From assembly GCF_017875465.1 (NCBI RefSeq), contig NZ_JAGGMQ010000001.1:3534001-3598000 (forward strand): a stretch of 64,000 nucleotides of DNA, read 5' to 3'. Under the pieces are notes generated by a model. It searched no databases and was not told where the DNA came from. It saw only the letters and a program-made list of their open reading frames with translations. This DNA comes from Winslowiella toletana (GTDB lineage: Bacteria; Pseudomonadota; Gammaproteobacteria; Enterobacterales; Enterobacteriaceae). The position numbers were made by a program, and so were the translations under genes. Shown one piece after another: positions 32,796-41,379 of the stretch (its first letter is position 1; each line of letters starts with the position of its first letter).

Positions 32796-33844
32796 CGGGT
32801 TCTCGGATCGGTTAGCCAGGTGAGAGCATCAGCCAGCGTATTCAGCACGATAAAGCAGCCGCCAATCAGCAGCGTGGAGCCAAGAATCGCCGGTGCATCG
32901 GAGGCGAACAGCGCGGTGGTCATATAGCGGCCAACACCCGGCCAGGCAAAGACGGTTTCCGTCAGCACTGAACCTTCCAGCAGTGTGGCGTAGGAGAGCG
33001 CCAGCACGGTAATCAGCGTACCTGAGACATTGGGCAGAACATGCAGCAGCAGAATACGCCCGCGTCCGGCGCCTTTGGCGCGCGCGAGGGTGACATACTC
33101 CTTGCTGCTCTCTTCCAGCAGCGCCGCGCGCAGCAGACGGGTAATGCCCGCCATCGACAACATCCCCAGCACCACCACCGGCAGCCACAGGTGGGCGATG
33201 GCGTTGCGGAACATTTCCGCATCGCCGGATAGCCAGCTATCAATCAGCATCAGACCGGTTTTGGTTTCGATGGTATAGACATAAATATCATCCAGCCTGC
33301 CGGGTCCGGCCGACCAGTGCAGCACTGCGTAAAACAGCAGCAGCCCCAGCAGCCCGAGCCAGAAAATCGGCACCGAATAGCCCAGCAGTGAGATTAGACG
33401 CGCCAGGTTATCAATTATGCTGCCCGGTTTCCACGCCGCCAGCAGCGCCAGCGTGATGCCAAAAAAGGCGCCAAAAATCATCGCACAGCTGGCCAGTTCA
33501 ATCGTGGCCGGGAAAGTGCGCATCAGATCGCTGAGCACCGGCTGATTGGTTATACGCGAAACGCCCAAATCACCCCGCGCCAGGTGTTCGAGATAGTGCC
33601 AGAACTGCATCAGCACCGGCTGGTCGAGGCCTAAATCACGGCGTACCTGCGCATAAGTCGATTCACTGGCGTGATCGCCCGCAATCTGTAACACCGGATC
33701 GACCGGCGACAGATGGGACAACATAAAGGTAAACGCCAGCAAACCGAGCAGCGTCACCAGTAACGAAATCAGGCTGGTGGCGAGACGTCCGCCACCGCGC
33801 CAGAAACGCCGGGCGGACCCGGCTTCGGTAGAGGTTACCGCCAT
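32792..33844 (-). CDS. Peptide-type ABC transporter permease (DppB/OppB-like)
   Basis: Inner-membrane permease, 350 aa. The first helix is followed by LSPVDPVLQIAGDHASE and RRDLGLDQPVLMQFWHYL (about 45-90), the DppB N-terminal pattern. The coupling loop is TLARAKGAGRGRILLLHVLPN, followed by the VFAWPGVGRYM block. It shares one base with the binding-protein gene and overlaps the DppC-like gene by 4 bp. A periplasmic insertion around residues 175-200 (SAGPGRLDDIYVYTIETK) is somewhat longer than in typical dipeptide permeases. Confidence 0.92.
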   Translation of the reverse strand: MAVTSTEAGSARRFWRGGGRLATSLISLLVTLLGLLAFTFMLSHLSPVDPVLQIAGDHASESTYAQVRRDLGLDQPVLMQFWHYLEHLARGDLGVSRITNQPVLSDLMRTFPATIELASCAMIFGAFFGITLALLAAWKPGSIIDNLARLISLLGYSVPIFWLGLLGLLLFYAVLHWSAGPGRLDDIYVYTIETKTGLMLIDSWLSGDAEMFRNAIAHLWLPVVVLGMLSMAGITRLLRAALLEESSKEYVTLARAKGAGRGRILLLHVLPNVSGTLITVLALSYATLLEGSVLTETVFAWPGVGRYMTTALFASDAPAILGSTLLIGGCFIVLNTLADALTWLTDPRTR

Positions 33845-35412
33845 TACTTACTGACCTGGTTGTAGTAAACCATATCCGGGTTGATTCCCTGCACATAGCC
33901 TTTCAGGTTATCGCGCAGCGCAACCAGGTTACGCGCCTGCAGTCCCACCACGTATGGGGAATTTTTCTGCACTTCGCGCTGCATGTTCTGATACATCTCC
34001 ACCCGCTTAGCATTATCACTGACGGCGGTAGCGGCCAGCGTCTGTTTGCTCAGCTCAGGAATATGCCAGTTAGAGCGCCATGCCAGGGTTTTGCTGCCAT
34101 CTTCCGGATTGTAAGCAAAGGCGGCGGCGTTAGTATTCGGATCGAAATAGTCAGCGCCCCAGGCATTTAGCGTCGCTTCATATTTATGCGCTTTTACGCT
34201 GGTGGAGACTTCGGTGCTGAGCCCCGGGATCAGTTCCACCTTAATGCCGCCTTTGGCGAAGCTGGCCTGCAACGCCTGAGCGATATCCAGATATGGCGGC
34301 TGATTGCTGACGGAGAGCTTAAAGCTGACATTGGTCAGGCCCGCTTTCTGCAGAATCGCTTTGGCTTTTTCCGGATCGTATTTATACGGATTGTCATTCA
34401 GCGCACCGAGGAAACCTTGCGGCAGGAATGACTGGTGTACCTGGAACTGGCCTTTCAGCAGATCGTCGGCGATACCGTGGTAATCAAACAGGTAGCGGGA
34501 AGCTTCCCACAGCGCGGGGTTTTTCAGCGCGGGTGAAGCATCAATATTGAACTGGATGTAATACAGCGACGCCATTGGATAAGCGACGGGTTTCACCCCC
34601 GCTTTGCCTTTCAGCGCGGCCATCTGATCCGCGCCAAGGTTACGCGCAATATCGGCGTCACCCTGTTCCAGCAGCAGACGACGCGCCGCCGGTTCCGGCA
34701 CGTTTTTAATCAGAATATTTTTCAGTTTTGGCGCACCGGCGGGTGAGGTCGGGTTAGCCGACAGCAGCACCACTTCATGCGGAATATACTTGCGGATCTG
34801 ATACGGACCGCTGCCGGCAGAGTGAATGCCCAGCCACTGATTGCCGAGATCGTTTTTCTGCTGATTGGCCAGTACGGTTTTTTCATCAACGATCGATGCC
34901 ACCGGCGCTGAAAGCAGGCTTAACACAAACGCCGGGCTGATATCAGCGGTCCAGCTGATCTGAACGTGCTTGTCATCAATCTTTTTCAGCTGTGCATCAA
35001 CGTTGTCTTTGGTCCAGCCCATCTGCGCGAGGATAAAAGAGGGGTCCAGATTCAGCTTGATTACACGCGACAGGGAGAAGATCACATCTTCCGGGCGCAC
35101 CGGATTACCGGTGGAGAATTTAGCGCCATCACGCAGTTCAAAAGTCAGGCTGCGGTTATCGCTGGCAGGCTGCCAGGAGGTCGCCAGCGTTGGCTTCAGA
35201 TCAACCGGATTATTCGGGTCTGACTGCACCAGACGCTGATAGATATTGGTAAAGGCCTGCATCGAGGTCAGTTCAAAACCCTGCGCCGGGTCAAAACTGC
35301 TGGCATCATCGATCGACTGAGCAATCACCAGCGTGTCTGGCGGTGTGGCAGCCTGAGCAGCAAAAGAAGCAGCCAGAGCAATAGCGATGACTGACGGAAC
35401 GATACTTTTCAT
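33844..35412 (-). CDS. Peptide-type ABC transporter substrate-binding protein (first paralogue)
   Basis: Periplasmic SBP_bac_5 protein, 522 aa, first gene of the operon. Signal peptide MKSIVPSVIAIALAASFAAQ; mature start ATPPDTLVIAQSIDDASSFDP; GAKFSTGNPVRPEDVIFSL and LLLEQGDADIARNLGADQM are the family blocks. It is homologous along its whole length to the protein at 28682-30256. An AAGGAAA site precedes the ATG. Ligand class unknown; family members bind peptides, nickel chelates, heme, opines or glycosides. Confidence 0.9.
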   Translation of the reverse strand: MKSIVPSVIAIALAASFAAQAATPPDTLVIAQSIDDASSFDPAQGFELTSMQAFTNIYQRLVQSDPNNPVDLKPTLATSWQPASDNRSLTFELRDGAKFSTGNPVRPEDVIFSLSRVIKLNLDPSFILAQMGWTKDNVDAQLKKIDDKHVQISWTADISPAFVLSLLSAPVASIVDEKTVLANQQKNDLGNQWLGIHSAGSGPYQIRKYIPHEVVLLSANPTSPAGAPKLKNILIKNVPEPAARRLLLEQGDADIARNLGADQMAALKGKAGVKPVAYPMASLYYIQFNIDASPALKNPALWEASRYLFDYHGIADDLLKGQFQVHQSFLPQGFLGALNDNPYKYDPEKAKAILQKAGLTNVSFKLSVSNQPPYLDIAQALQASFAKGGIKVELIPGLSTEVSTSVKAHKYEATLNAWGADYFDPNTNAAAFAYNPEDGSKTLAWRSNWHIPELSKQTLAATAVSDNAKRVEMYQNMQREVQKNSPYVVGLQARNLVALRDNLKGYVQGINPDMVYYNQVSK

Positions 35413-35595
35413 GACGTTTCCTTACCTTAAAATTTGCCGCGAGTTTAAATGACTCATAGCCTTATCAAATAGTAGATTATTGGCTATCGATATGTGTTTT
35501 TGTTCTAAGTAAAGCGATATGGTTATAAATCATTAATTGATGACTGACTGAGATTACTGCTGGCTGTAAGCGAATTAATTTTAGCACCGTTCGGA

Positions 35596-36255
35596 TCAGC
35601 CATGCTGAAACGTGGCATATAAAGCCGGTAACAGCGCCAGCAGGTTATTAAACATATACAGAAAAATCGGCAGTTTTAGCCCGCGTGATTGCAGCCGTGC
35701 ATAGCACAGCAGCATCGAAAACAGGGTCAGCATCGCCAGCGTTTGCAGATGCACGTATTGCGTATGCATGGTGGCAAACAGGATCGAGGTGAGGGTGACG
35801 CAGGCCAGCGGGCTCTTCGGCGCCCACAGCAGAAATCCCTGCAACAGAAAGCCGCGAAACAGAATCTCTTCAAACACCGGCCCCAGCACCACGGCGGTAA
35901 ACAGCAGAATCAACACCGCAGAGCGGCTCTGTTGTGACTGCTGTTCCAGCCAGGCTTCAGGCTGCAGCACGAAGATTTGCAATAGCATCAGTAACAGCAG
36001 GCCACCAAGAAACAGCAGGGTGGTTTTTAACCGCAGCGTACCCGGCGGAATGTCGTCGCGGCGCGTGCAGTAAAAACGATACAGCGGAAACAGCACCGCG
36101 AACTCAAACAGGCAAACCACCGGCACCAGCAGACCACTACTGCGCAGCTCAGCCACATTGGGGAAGCGCGAAATCACCAGCGTTATCAGGTAGTAAATCA
36201 CAAACATCGCGCCGTAAAACAGCGTCAGCGTAACCCGGTTGGTATTGGCGTTCAT
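35596..36255 (-). CDS. CPBP-family intramembrane metalloprotease (CAAX-protease-like)
   Basis: Integral membrane protein, 219 aa, with about six to eight helices. The active-site motif EEILFRGFLLQGF (Glu-Glu-x-x-x-Arg, about 139-151) and the later His-containing helix FATMHTQYVHLQ (about 172-183) identify the CPBP/Abi family. In bacteria these are linked to bacteriocin maturation or self-immunity, or have unknown roles; no bacteriocin gene is adjacent. Single gene, divergent from the ABC operon. Confidence 0.85.
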   Translation of the reverse strand: MNANTNRVTLTLFYGAMFVIYYLITLVISRFPNVAELRSSGLLVPVVCLFEFAVLFPLYRFYCTRRDDIPPGTLRLKTTLLFLGGLLLLMLLQIFVLQPEAWLEQQSQQSRSAVLILLFTAVVLGPVFEEILFRGFLLQGFLLWAPKSPLACVTLTSILFATMHTQYVHLQTLAMLTLFSMLLCYARLQSRGLKLPIFLYMFNNLLALLPALYATFQHG

Positions 36256-36395
36256 CTTAAGCCCGTGGCTGAAAAGAGAGGCAATACTATCAACCAGTTA
36301 GAAAACTGTCGAGCGGGTTCAGCGCGGGGGGGAAACAGCGGTTTATCAGGCCGGGTGAAGACCCGGCCCGTACTCTGATTACCAGAGCAGATGAC

Positions 36396-36461
36396 TTAAC
36401 GTACGCGGATGGCGATAAAGGTCATCAACGCCGCGAAGCAGATAAAAATCGCGAGTTCCAT
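36396..36461 (-). CDS. Very small membrane protein, 21 aa
   Basis: A 21-codon gene with ATG at 36461 and stop at 36396. Peptide: MELAIFICFAALMTFIAIRV plus a final Arg, a single transmembrane helix with basic C-terminus. A near-consensus AGGAGGAAA ribosome site is 4 bp upstream, and a GC hairpin (36348-36367) downstream can terminate transcription. This combination is hard to explain by chance. The size and topology fit enterobacterial small membrane proteins that bind larger membrane complexes. Function unknown. Confidence 0.65.
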   Translation of the reverse strand: MELAIFICFAALMTFIAIRVR

Positions 36462-36648
36462 GATTTCCTCCTAAGAATTATCTTAGGTAATTATATCCTT
36501 TATCTGGTTAAGGATTGAGCAATTCGTGTCACTTTCACATTGTTATAAACTGGCGGCACGAAAGGGTAAAAAACCGTCTGATCCGCCAACGCAATCTGTT
36601 AGTCTGAGAGCTGTTGTTAAGTAAAAACACGTAGAAGAGGAGTGAAAC

Positions 36649-36945
36649 GTGACGTTTTATGCAAAATCCCTGATGGTAGCCGCGATGTTTGCGCTAACCG
36701 CTTGTAACACTGCGCCAAAGCATGATGCAGCGGCGCAGCCGGTCGATGCTGAGAATGATCGCTGCGGCGCTTCGCAGTATCAGAACTATGTCGGCAAACC
36801 CCTTTCTTCACTGGATACGGTGAAATTCGCCAACCCGGTGCGTGCGATCCCGCATAACTCGGCGGTGACCATGGACTTTAACCTTAATCGTCTGAACTTT
36901 ATGGGCGATGCCAGCGGCAAAATTAGCAGCGTCTATTGCGGCTAA
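36649..36945 (+). CDS. I78-family peptidase inhibitor, predicted lipoprotein
   Basis: 98-aa lipoprotein of the inhibitor I78 family. The lipobox ALTAC (Cys at about 19) follows a short signal sequence; the domain CGASQYQNYVGKPLSSL ... ANPVRAIPHNSAVTMDFNLN ... GKISSVYCG shows the family core (Cys-Gly-Ala, Gln-x-x-Val-Gly, Arg before Ile-Pro, Thr-Met-Asp) with two cysteines for one disulfide. Relatives inhibit subtilisin- and chymotrypsin-like proteases; the periplasmic face of the outer membrane is the expected site. The start is a GTG at 36649 with AGGAG 7 bp upstream. Confidence 0.85.
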   Translation: MTFYAKSLMVAAMFALTACNTAPKHDAAAQPVDAENDRCGASQYQNYVGKPLSSLDTVKFANPVRAIPHNSAVTMDFNLNRLNFMGDASGKISSVYCG

Positions 36946-36955
36946 TCAGCCAACC

Positions 36956-36976
36956 GGGGCGAAGCAGATTCGCCCC
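36956..36976. terminator. Hairpin after the I78 inhibitor gene
   Basis: Stem GGGGCGAA / TTCGCCCC with loop GCAGA, 8 bp after the stop codon. There is no strong T-run, so termination is likely but not certain. The rest of the 310-bp gap to 37259 is pyrimidine-rich and shows no gene; a promoter for the next gene must lie in 37080-37240. Confidence 0.6.
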
Positions 36977-37259
36977 TATCCGTGCTTCTCACCCGCCCCC
37001 TGTTACTGCTTTTTTACCAGACCTTTCACCTTTCATTTCACCATTCGCTGCTTCTGCCGCTTGTCATATTGCTGCAATAGCGTCGGGTTAGCTTAACTTG
37101 CGTCATACAACAGTGATCTCCTCGTCACGAAAACAGGTAATGCTTGTCTTTTCATACCTTCCCGCTGCGTGCGGGATTTTTTTTGCGTTTCTTCCGGCAA
37201 CAGATCATTTGCTTAGCGCTTTCGGCTACGCTGTAGAGAAATATTCAGCAGGAGTGATT

Positions 37260-37583
37260 ATGCGAGCTGTGCAACTTTTGTTACTGTCAGCAACAGTGCT
37301 GCTGGCGTCACCCGGGTTTGCTTCCAGCAATCAAGCCTGGGCGGCAGCAGATAAGGCGATGGCGCAGGCTTGCATTAAAGCCAGCGGTTTAAAAAATGCC
37401 ACACCAGCCGGCAAAATCATGCTGTTTGATGATCGGGTTGGTTACTCGGCTCTGCTGTTGCAGGGGCGTTATCCTCAGAAACATATGAATAATCAGCGCG
37501 GCCGCGAGTTGTGCCTCTATCAGCGCAGCACAAAAACCGCTTCAGTTACCGAGGCCGATAGCCTGATGGCTAAAACGCCATAG
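37260..37583 (+). CDS. Exported hypothetical protein, 107 aa
   Basis: Not recognised as a named protein. Signal peptide MRAVQLLLLSATVLLASPGF with cleavage near ASS; mature part about 85 residues with two cysteines (AQACIKASGL and RELCLYQR), probably a disulfide, and a YSALLLQGRYPQKHMNNQRG core. ATG 37260 follows AGGAG; the longer open frame from 37098 is less protein-like. It is 8 bp from the GNAT gene and may be co-transcribed with it. Confidence 0.6.
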   Translation: MRAVQLLLLSATVLLASPGFASSNQAWAAADKAMAQACIKASGLKNATPAGKIMLFDDRVGYSALLLQGRYPQKHMNNQRGRELCLYQRSTKTASVTEADSLMAKTP

Positions 37584-37591
37584 ATTAACGG

Positions 37592-38155
37592 ATGATGGAG
37601 AAAATGCCTGATACTGATGCTGCAATTACCGTCCTGCCAGCCAGCATGGAAATGCTGACGCCACTGGGGGAGCTTGATTATGGTTTTCGCGTCACCAGAG
37701 AGTTTATTGCGGTTTTTGACCGTCCTGTCAGCCAGAACCTGAAGCGGGTTGAGGCATACGAAAAGCACTATTTTAACGATCCGCAGCAGTTTAGTGCGTA
37801 TGTCGACAGTGTGGATAGCGCCCTGTTTATCGTTCAGCGCCAGCAGCAGCTGGCGGGTTATCTGGCGGTAAGCCGCAACTGGAATGGTCTGGCGCTGGTG
37901 GAAGATATCGCTGTCGATCGCCATGCGCGGCAGCTGGGTTGTGGCCGTGCGCTGATGGATGCCGCAGTGCAGTGGGCGCGTGAGAAAAATCTCTCGGGGC
38001 TGGTGCTGGAGACGCAGTCAAATAACGTTCCCGCCTGCCTGTTTTACGAGCAGTATGGTTTCGAGCTGGCGGGCATCGACCGGGCGCTGTATCGCGCGCT
38101 GAATCCACAGCGCAGTGAAACTGCGCTGTTCTGGTACTTATGGCTTAACCTTTAG
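37592..38155 (+). CDS. GNAT acetyltransferase, streptothricin acetyltransferase (Sat)-like
   Basis: Acetyl-CoA-dependent N-acetyltransferase, 187 aa. The GNAT core is VEDIAVDRHARQLGCGRALMD (acetyl-CoA pyrophosphate loop, Gln/Arg-x-x-Gly-x-Gly/Ala type), then WAREKNLSGLVLETQSNNV, ACLFYEQYGFELAGIDRALY and a C-terminal ALFWYLWLNL. This series (EDIAV, GLxLETQ, AcxFY, gxDxxLY, AxFWY) is the one I know from Sat4/SatA streptothricin acetyltransferases. It may confer streptothricin tolerance or modify another amine. The start may be ATG 37592, 37595 or 37604. Its last 18 bp overlap, tail to tail, the fused permease gene. Confidence 0.8.
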   Translation: MMEKMPDTDAAITVLPASMEMLTPLGELDYGFRVTREFIAVFDRPVSQNLKRVEAYEKHYFNDPQQFSAYVDSVDSALFIVQRQQQLAGYLAVSRNWNGLALVEDIAVDRHARQLGCGRALMDAAVQWAREKNLSGLVLETQSNNVPACLFYEQYGFELAGIDRALYRALNPQRSETALFWYLWLNL

Positions 38156-39883
38156 ATGCCGCGTGCGATCCGTGAGACTGGCGCCGGTGACCGCCAGCAC
38201 TGACAGCAGGATCAATGCCAATGCCGGGGCTACCACCGCCCATGGCGCGCGTTCAAGATAAGGCATCCCTTCCGCCAGCACGATCCCCCAGTCGGCCGCC
38301 GGTGGCTGCGGCCCGAGACCGAGAAAACCCAGTCCGGCCAGCGCCAGCGCATTGCCCGGCAGACGTAGCATCGCGTGACGCAGTAATGGCGCCAGCATCG
38401 GCGGCAATAAATAGCGCCAGGCGCGCCGCAGCGGACCGACCCCGAGGACCGGCAACATGCGGATATGCGGCTGGGCATTGATCTCGGCCACCAGCGCGGC
38501 GGTATGCGCCGCCAGCGGCGCCCAGCTGACAATAATCACCGCGAAAGCGGCGCCAGCAGCGGTCGGGCCGTTGACAGCGGCAATCACCATACCGGCAATC
38601 ACCGGCGGTGTGGCATTGGCCACTTCAATCGGGCCGACCAGCACGCGCGGAAACAGTCCAGCCAGTATGCCGATCAGCAGACTACAGAGCGTGACCAGCA
38701 GCGCCAGCGCGCAGGTGTGCAATGCTCCCTGCGCCACGCGTGCAAGGATATCGCGGCCCATGGCGTCGGCGCCGAATGGCAGCGACCATGATGGCGATTG
38801 CAGGCGCAGCCAGGCGGAACTGAAAGCATCGCGCGGTAAACCAGCCGCAATCAGCAACAGCATTAGCAGCAGAGCGATCAGCGGTATCCACCAGCCTGTG
38901 CGGCTGACCGATACCTGCGGCGGTATCGCGGGCAGCGCGCCATAGTGCAGAGCCGGACCCAGCAACGCGCGCTGCAACAGACTGGCCAGCAGGCCAGCGA
39001 CACTTCCGAGCAGCAGCAGAATCAGCATACCGCTTTGCAGCGCGGGCAGATCACTGGCGGCGGCGGCGCCCAGCGTGGCGCGACCAAGGCCCGGAATGGC
39101 AAACACCTTCTCCACCGCAATCGCGCCGCCAGTCAGGCCGATAATCACCATCGCCAGCTGCGGCAGCATTGCCGGTAGCGTGCGTTTGATCAGCGCCAGC
39201 GCCAGGCGATAACGCGGGATGCCCGCTGCCTGCCAGCTGACCAGCCACTTCTCCTGAAAACTGGCGCTTAGCGCGTCGGAAAACAGACGGCCGAGTAAGC
39301 CTCCGGCCGGAATGCCCAGCGCCAGCGCCGGTAATATCGCGTGCTGCCAGCCTGTCCAGCCAAATGGCGGTAACCAGCCGAGCCACACCGCACCGGCCAG
39401 CAACAAGAGCGCCGCCAGCAGAAATTCCGGCAGCGCGGTCAGCGCCGCCGCCAGGGTTCCCGCCGGGCGTCGCGCCACACCCGTCAGACCGGCGCGCAGT
39501 ACCGGCAGGCAGATCAGGCTCAGCAGTAGCAGCGCGACCAGCAGTGCGCAGGCCATCAGTGTCAGCGAAACCCCGGTCGCCTGTAGCATGCCCGGCAGCA
39601 CCGGCGCACCGGAGATCCACGAGTTGCCGGCATCGCCCTGCGCCAGGTTTTTCAGCCAGTGCCACAGCAGGGCATCCGGCCCCTGATATAACCCCAGCGA
39701 GTGGCGAATCGCCTCCAGAGTTTCTGTGGTGGCCTCCTGATCGCCGGAGCGCGCCCGCAGCAACGCCAGCGCCGGATCGCCTCCGGCCAGCCAGGGTAAA
39801 ATCCCGACCAGCATCACCATTGCCGCGAGGGTGATCAGGCGCGACAACAGCGGCAGCAGGGGAGTAAAGTGGCGCATTATCAC
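38138..39883 (-). CDS. Fused peptide/nickel-type ABC permease (DppB-DppC fusion)
   Basis: One 581-aa polypeptide holding both permease subunits. Residues about 1-300 are DppB-like: RHSLGLYQGPDALLWHWL, the coupling loop QAAGIPRYRLALALIKRTLPAML and VFAIPGLGRATLG. Residues about 330-581 are DppC-like: PFGADAMGRDILARVAQGAL, a coupling loop MLPVLGVGPLRRAWRYLLPPML and GLGFLGLGPQPPAADWGIVL. No frameshift is needed, so the fusion is real in this sequence. It overlaps the binding-protein gene by 4 bp and completes a system with two ATPases and a lipoprotein binding protein. Substrate unknown. Confidence 0.9.
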   Translation of the reverse strand: MIMRHFTPLLPLLSRLITLAAMVMLVGILPWLAGGDPALALLRARSGDQEATTETLEAIRHSLGLYQGPDALLWHWLKNLAQGDAGNSWISGAPVLPGMLQATGVSLTLMACALLVALLLLSLICLPVLRAGLTGVARRPAGTLAAALTALPEFLLAALLLLAGAVWLGWLPPFGWTGWQHAILPALALGIPAGGLLGRLFSDALSASFQEKWLVSWQAAGIPRYRLALALIKRTLPAMLPQLAMVIIGLTGGAIAVEKVFAIPGLGRATLGAAAASDLPALQSGMLILLLLGSVAGLLASLLQRALLGPALHYGALPAIPPQVSVSRTGWWIPLIALLLMLLLIAAGLPRDAFSSAWLRLQSPSWSLPFGADAMGRDILARVAQGALHTCALALLVTLCSLLIGILAGLFPRVLVGPIEVANATPPVIAGMVIAAVNGPTAAGAAFAVIIVSWAPLAAHTAALVAEINAQPHIRMLPVLGVGPLRRAWRYLLPPMLAPLLRHAMLRLPGNALALAGLGFLGLGPQPPAADWGIVLAEGMPYLERAPWAVVAPALALILLSVLAVTGASLTDRTRHLKVKP

Positions 39884-41355
39884 TCCAGATGAGTCTGGCT
39901 GGAGATCAGCCGACGTTCGCGCGGATCACGATCGGCACTGCGTACTGCCGGACTTTCCCCCTGAATCACCCGTTCGTGCAGCATCGGGATGGCGGCATCA
40001 GTGGCCAGAATCAGGTTTTCCGCCGCGATGATTGCCTGACGACGCGCCTCACCAGCTGGCGTGGCTGCTGCCCGTTGCAGCGCCTGATCGATCGCCGGCT
40101 GGCATAGCTGCGCAATGTTAAATGAACCCTTGCAGGCAAAGTCGCTGTACATATAGGCGACCGGATCGCCGGAGTCGAGCACCGTGGCGCGCGACAGGAT
40201 AAAGGCGTCAAACTTACCCGCCAGCGCATCCGCTTCAATATGAGCATATTCACGCACCACCTGCTTCACCTGAAAACCAGCGGCGGTGAGCTGCTGCGCC
40301 AGATAAACCGCCACTTCCGGCAGTTCAGCGCGGTCACTGAAGGTGGCGAGAGTCATCAGCTGGCCATTGGGTCTGGCTGCCGCCTGCGGATGCGCGACCG
40401 GCTGACGCAGCTGCGCCGCCCACGGCAGCGCCGGACCTAACAATCCTTGCGCGACATCCGCGCGTTTTTCATAGACGTTATCCACCAGCTGCTGGCGATT
40501 GATCGCCTCACGTACGGCGGCACGCAGCGCCGGATCGCGGAAGGTTCCCTGCTGGCTGTTCAGATACAGGGTGTTGGTGCGCGGCATTGGCACTTCATGA
40601 ATCTGTTCCGGTTTCAGCAGGGCGGCCTGCGAGACCGGCACCGCTTCCACCACATCGGCGCTGTTGGTGCGCAATGCCGCCGCGCGCGCTGCACCGTCCG
40701 GCACAAAGCTGACATCAATCCCGCTGGCCTGCGCTTTCTCACCCCAGTAGTCAGCAAAGCGGTTTAAGCTGGCGCTGCTGGTGCCATTCACTTTGCTGAG
40801 AATAAACGGCCCGCTGCCGCTGCCGACCGGATCAACGCTGCCATTTGCGCCATAGGCTCTGGCTGCCAGAATCGCCAGTTGCGGGCTGGAGAGGCGCTGC
40901 GGGATCAGCGGATCGGGATCGGCGCTGGTGATGATCACCGCATGATCGCCGTCGGCGGCAATCTCCAGCGTAACGCCATCAAGAATACGTGGCTTAGGCG
41001 CAGCCTGAGTGGCGGCGTTAAGTGAGCGGATCACCGTGGCTGCCGTTAACAGCGTACCGTCATGGAAATGGACATTCTCGCGTAACTCAAAGCGCCAGCG
41101 GCGATCGTCAAGCTGCTGCCAGCGGGTGGCCAGCGCTGGTTTTGCTTCGCCCAGCGCATCAAGATTGACCAGTGTTTCGGCTGTCTGCCAGCGTGACAGT
41201 TTAAACGCGTCGTCACTCAGCGGCGACAGGGCGGAGCGTGGCGGTTGTAGCATCGCCAGACGAATGCGTGAGCTGTCTGATTTGACCTCCTTTTCGTTAA
41301 AACAGCCGCTAAGCAGCAACGTGATGCTCAGTATCCACAGGGCGCGAGCTTTCAT
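39880..41355 (-). CDS. ABC transporter substrate-binding lipoprotein (SBP_bac_5)
   Basis: Family-5 binding protein, 491 aa, anchored as a lipoprotein: MKARALWILSITLLLSGCFN, lipobox LLSGC. Mature blocks: LRENVHFHDGTLLTAATVIRSL (about 92-113), VGSGSGPFILSKVN and a C-terminal PMLHERVIQG. It is only distantly related to the two paralogues at 28682 and 33844, so belongs to another subgroup of the peptide/nickel/opine class. A lipid anchor on a binding protein in a Gram-negative organism is unusual but not unknown. It lies 24 bp after the second ATPase gene. Confidence 0.87.
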   Translation of the reverse strand: MKARALWILSITLLLSGCFNEKEVKSDSSRIRLAMLQPPRSALSPLSDDAFKLSRWQTAETLVNLDALGEAKPALATRWQQLDDRRWRFELRENVHFHDGTLLTAATVIRSLNAATQAAPKPRILDGVTLEIAADGDHAVIITSADPDPLIPQRLSSPQLAILAARAYGANGSVDPVGSGSGPFILSKVNGTSSASLNRFADYWGEKAQASGIDVSFVPDGAARAAALRTNSADVVEAVPVSQAALLKPEQIHEVPMPRTNTLYLNSQQGTFRDPALRAAVREAINRQQLVDNVYEKRADVAQGLLGPALPWAAQLRQPVAHPQAAARPNGQLMTLATFSDRAELPEVAVYLAQQLTAAGFQVKQVVREYAHIEADALAGKFDAFILSRATVLDSGDPVAYMYSDFACKGSFNIAQLCQPAIDQALQRAAATPAGEARRQAIIAAENLILATDAAIPMLHERVIQGESPAVRSADRDPRERRLISSQTHLE

Positions 41356-41379
41356 TAGCCTGGTATCCTTATTGTTAAA

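Noticed and set aside
38457..38945. Plus-strand 162-codon frame
   Set aside because: Antisense shadow of the fused permease; rich in Ala/Ser/Thr as expected from the complement of a GC-rich membrane-protein gene.
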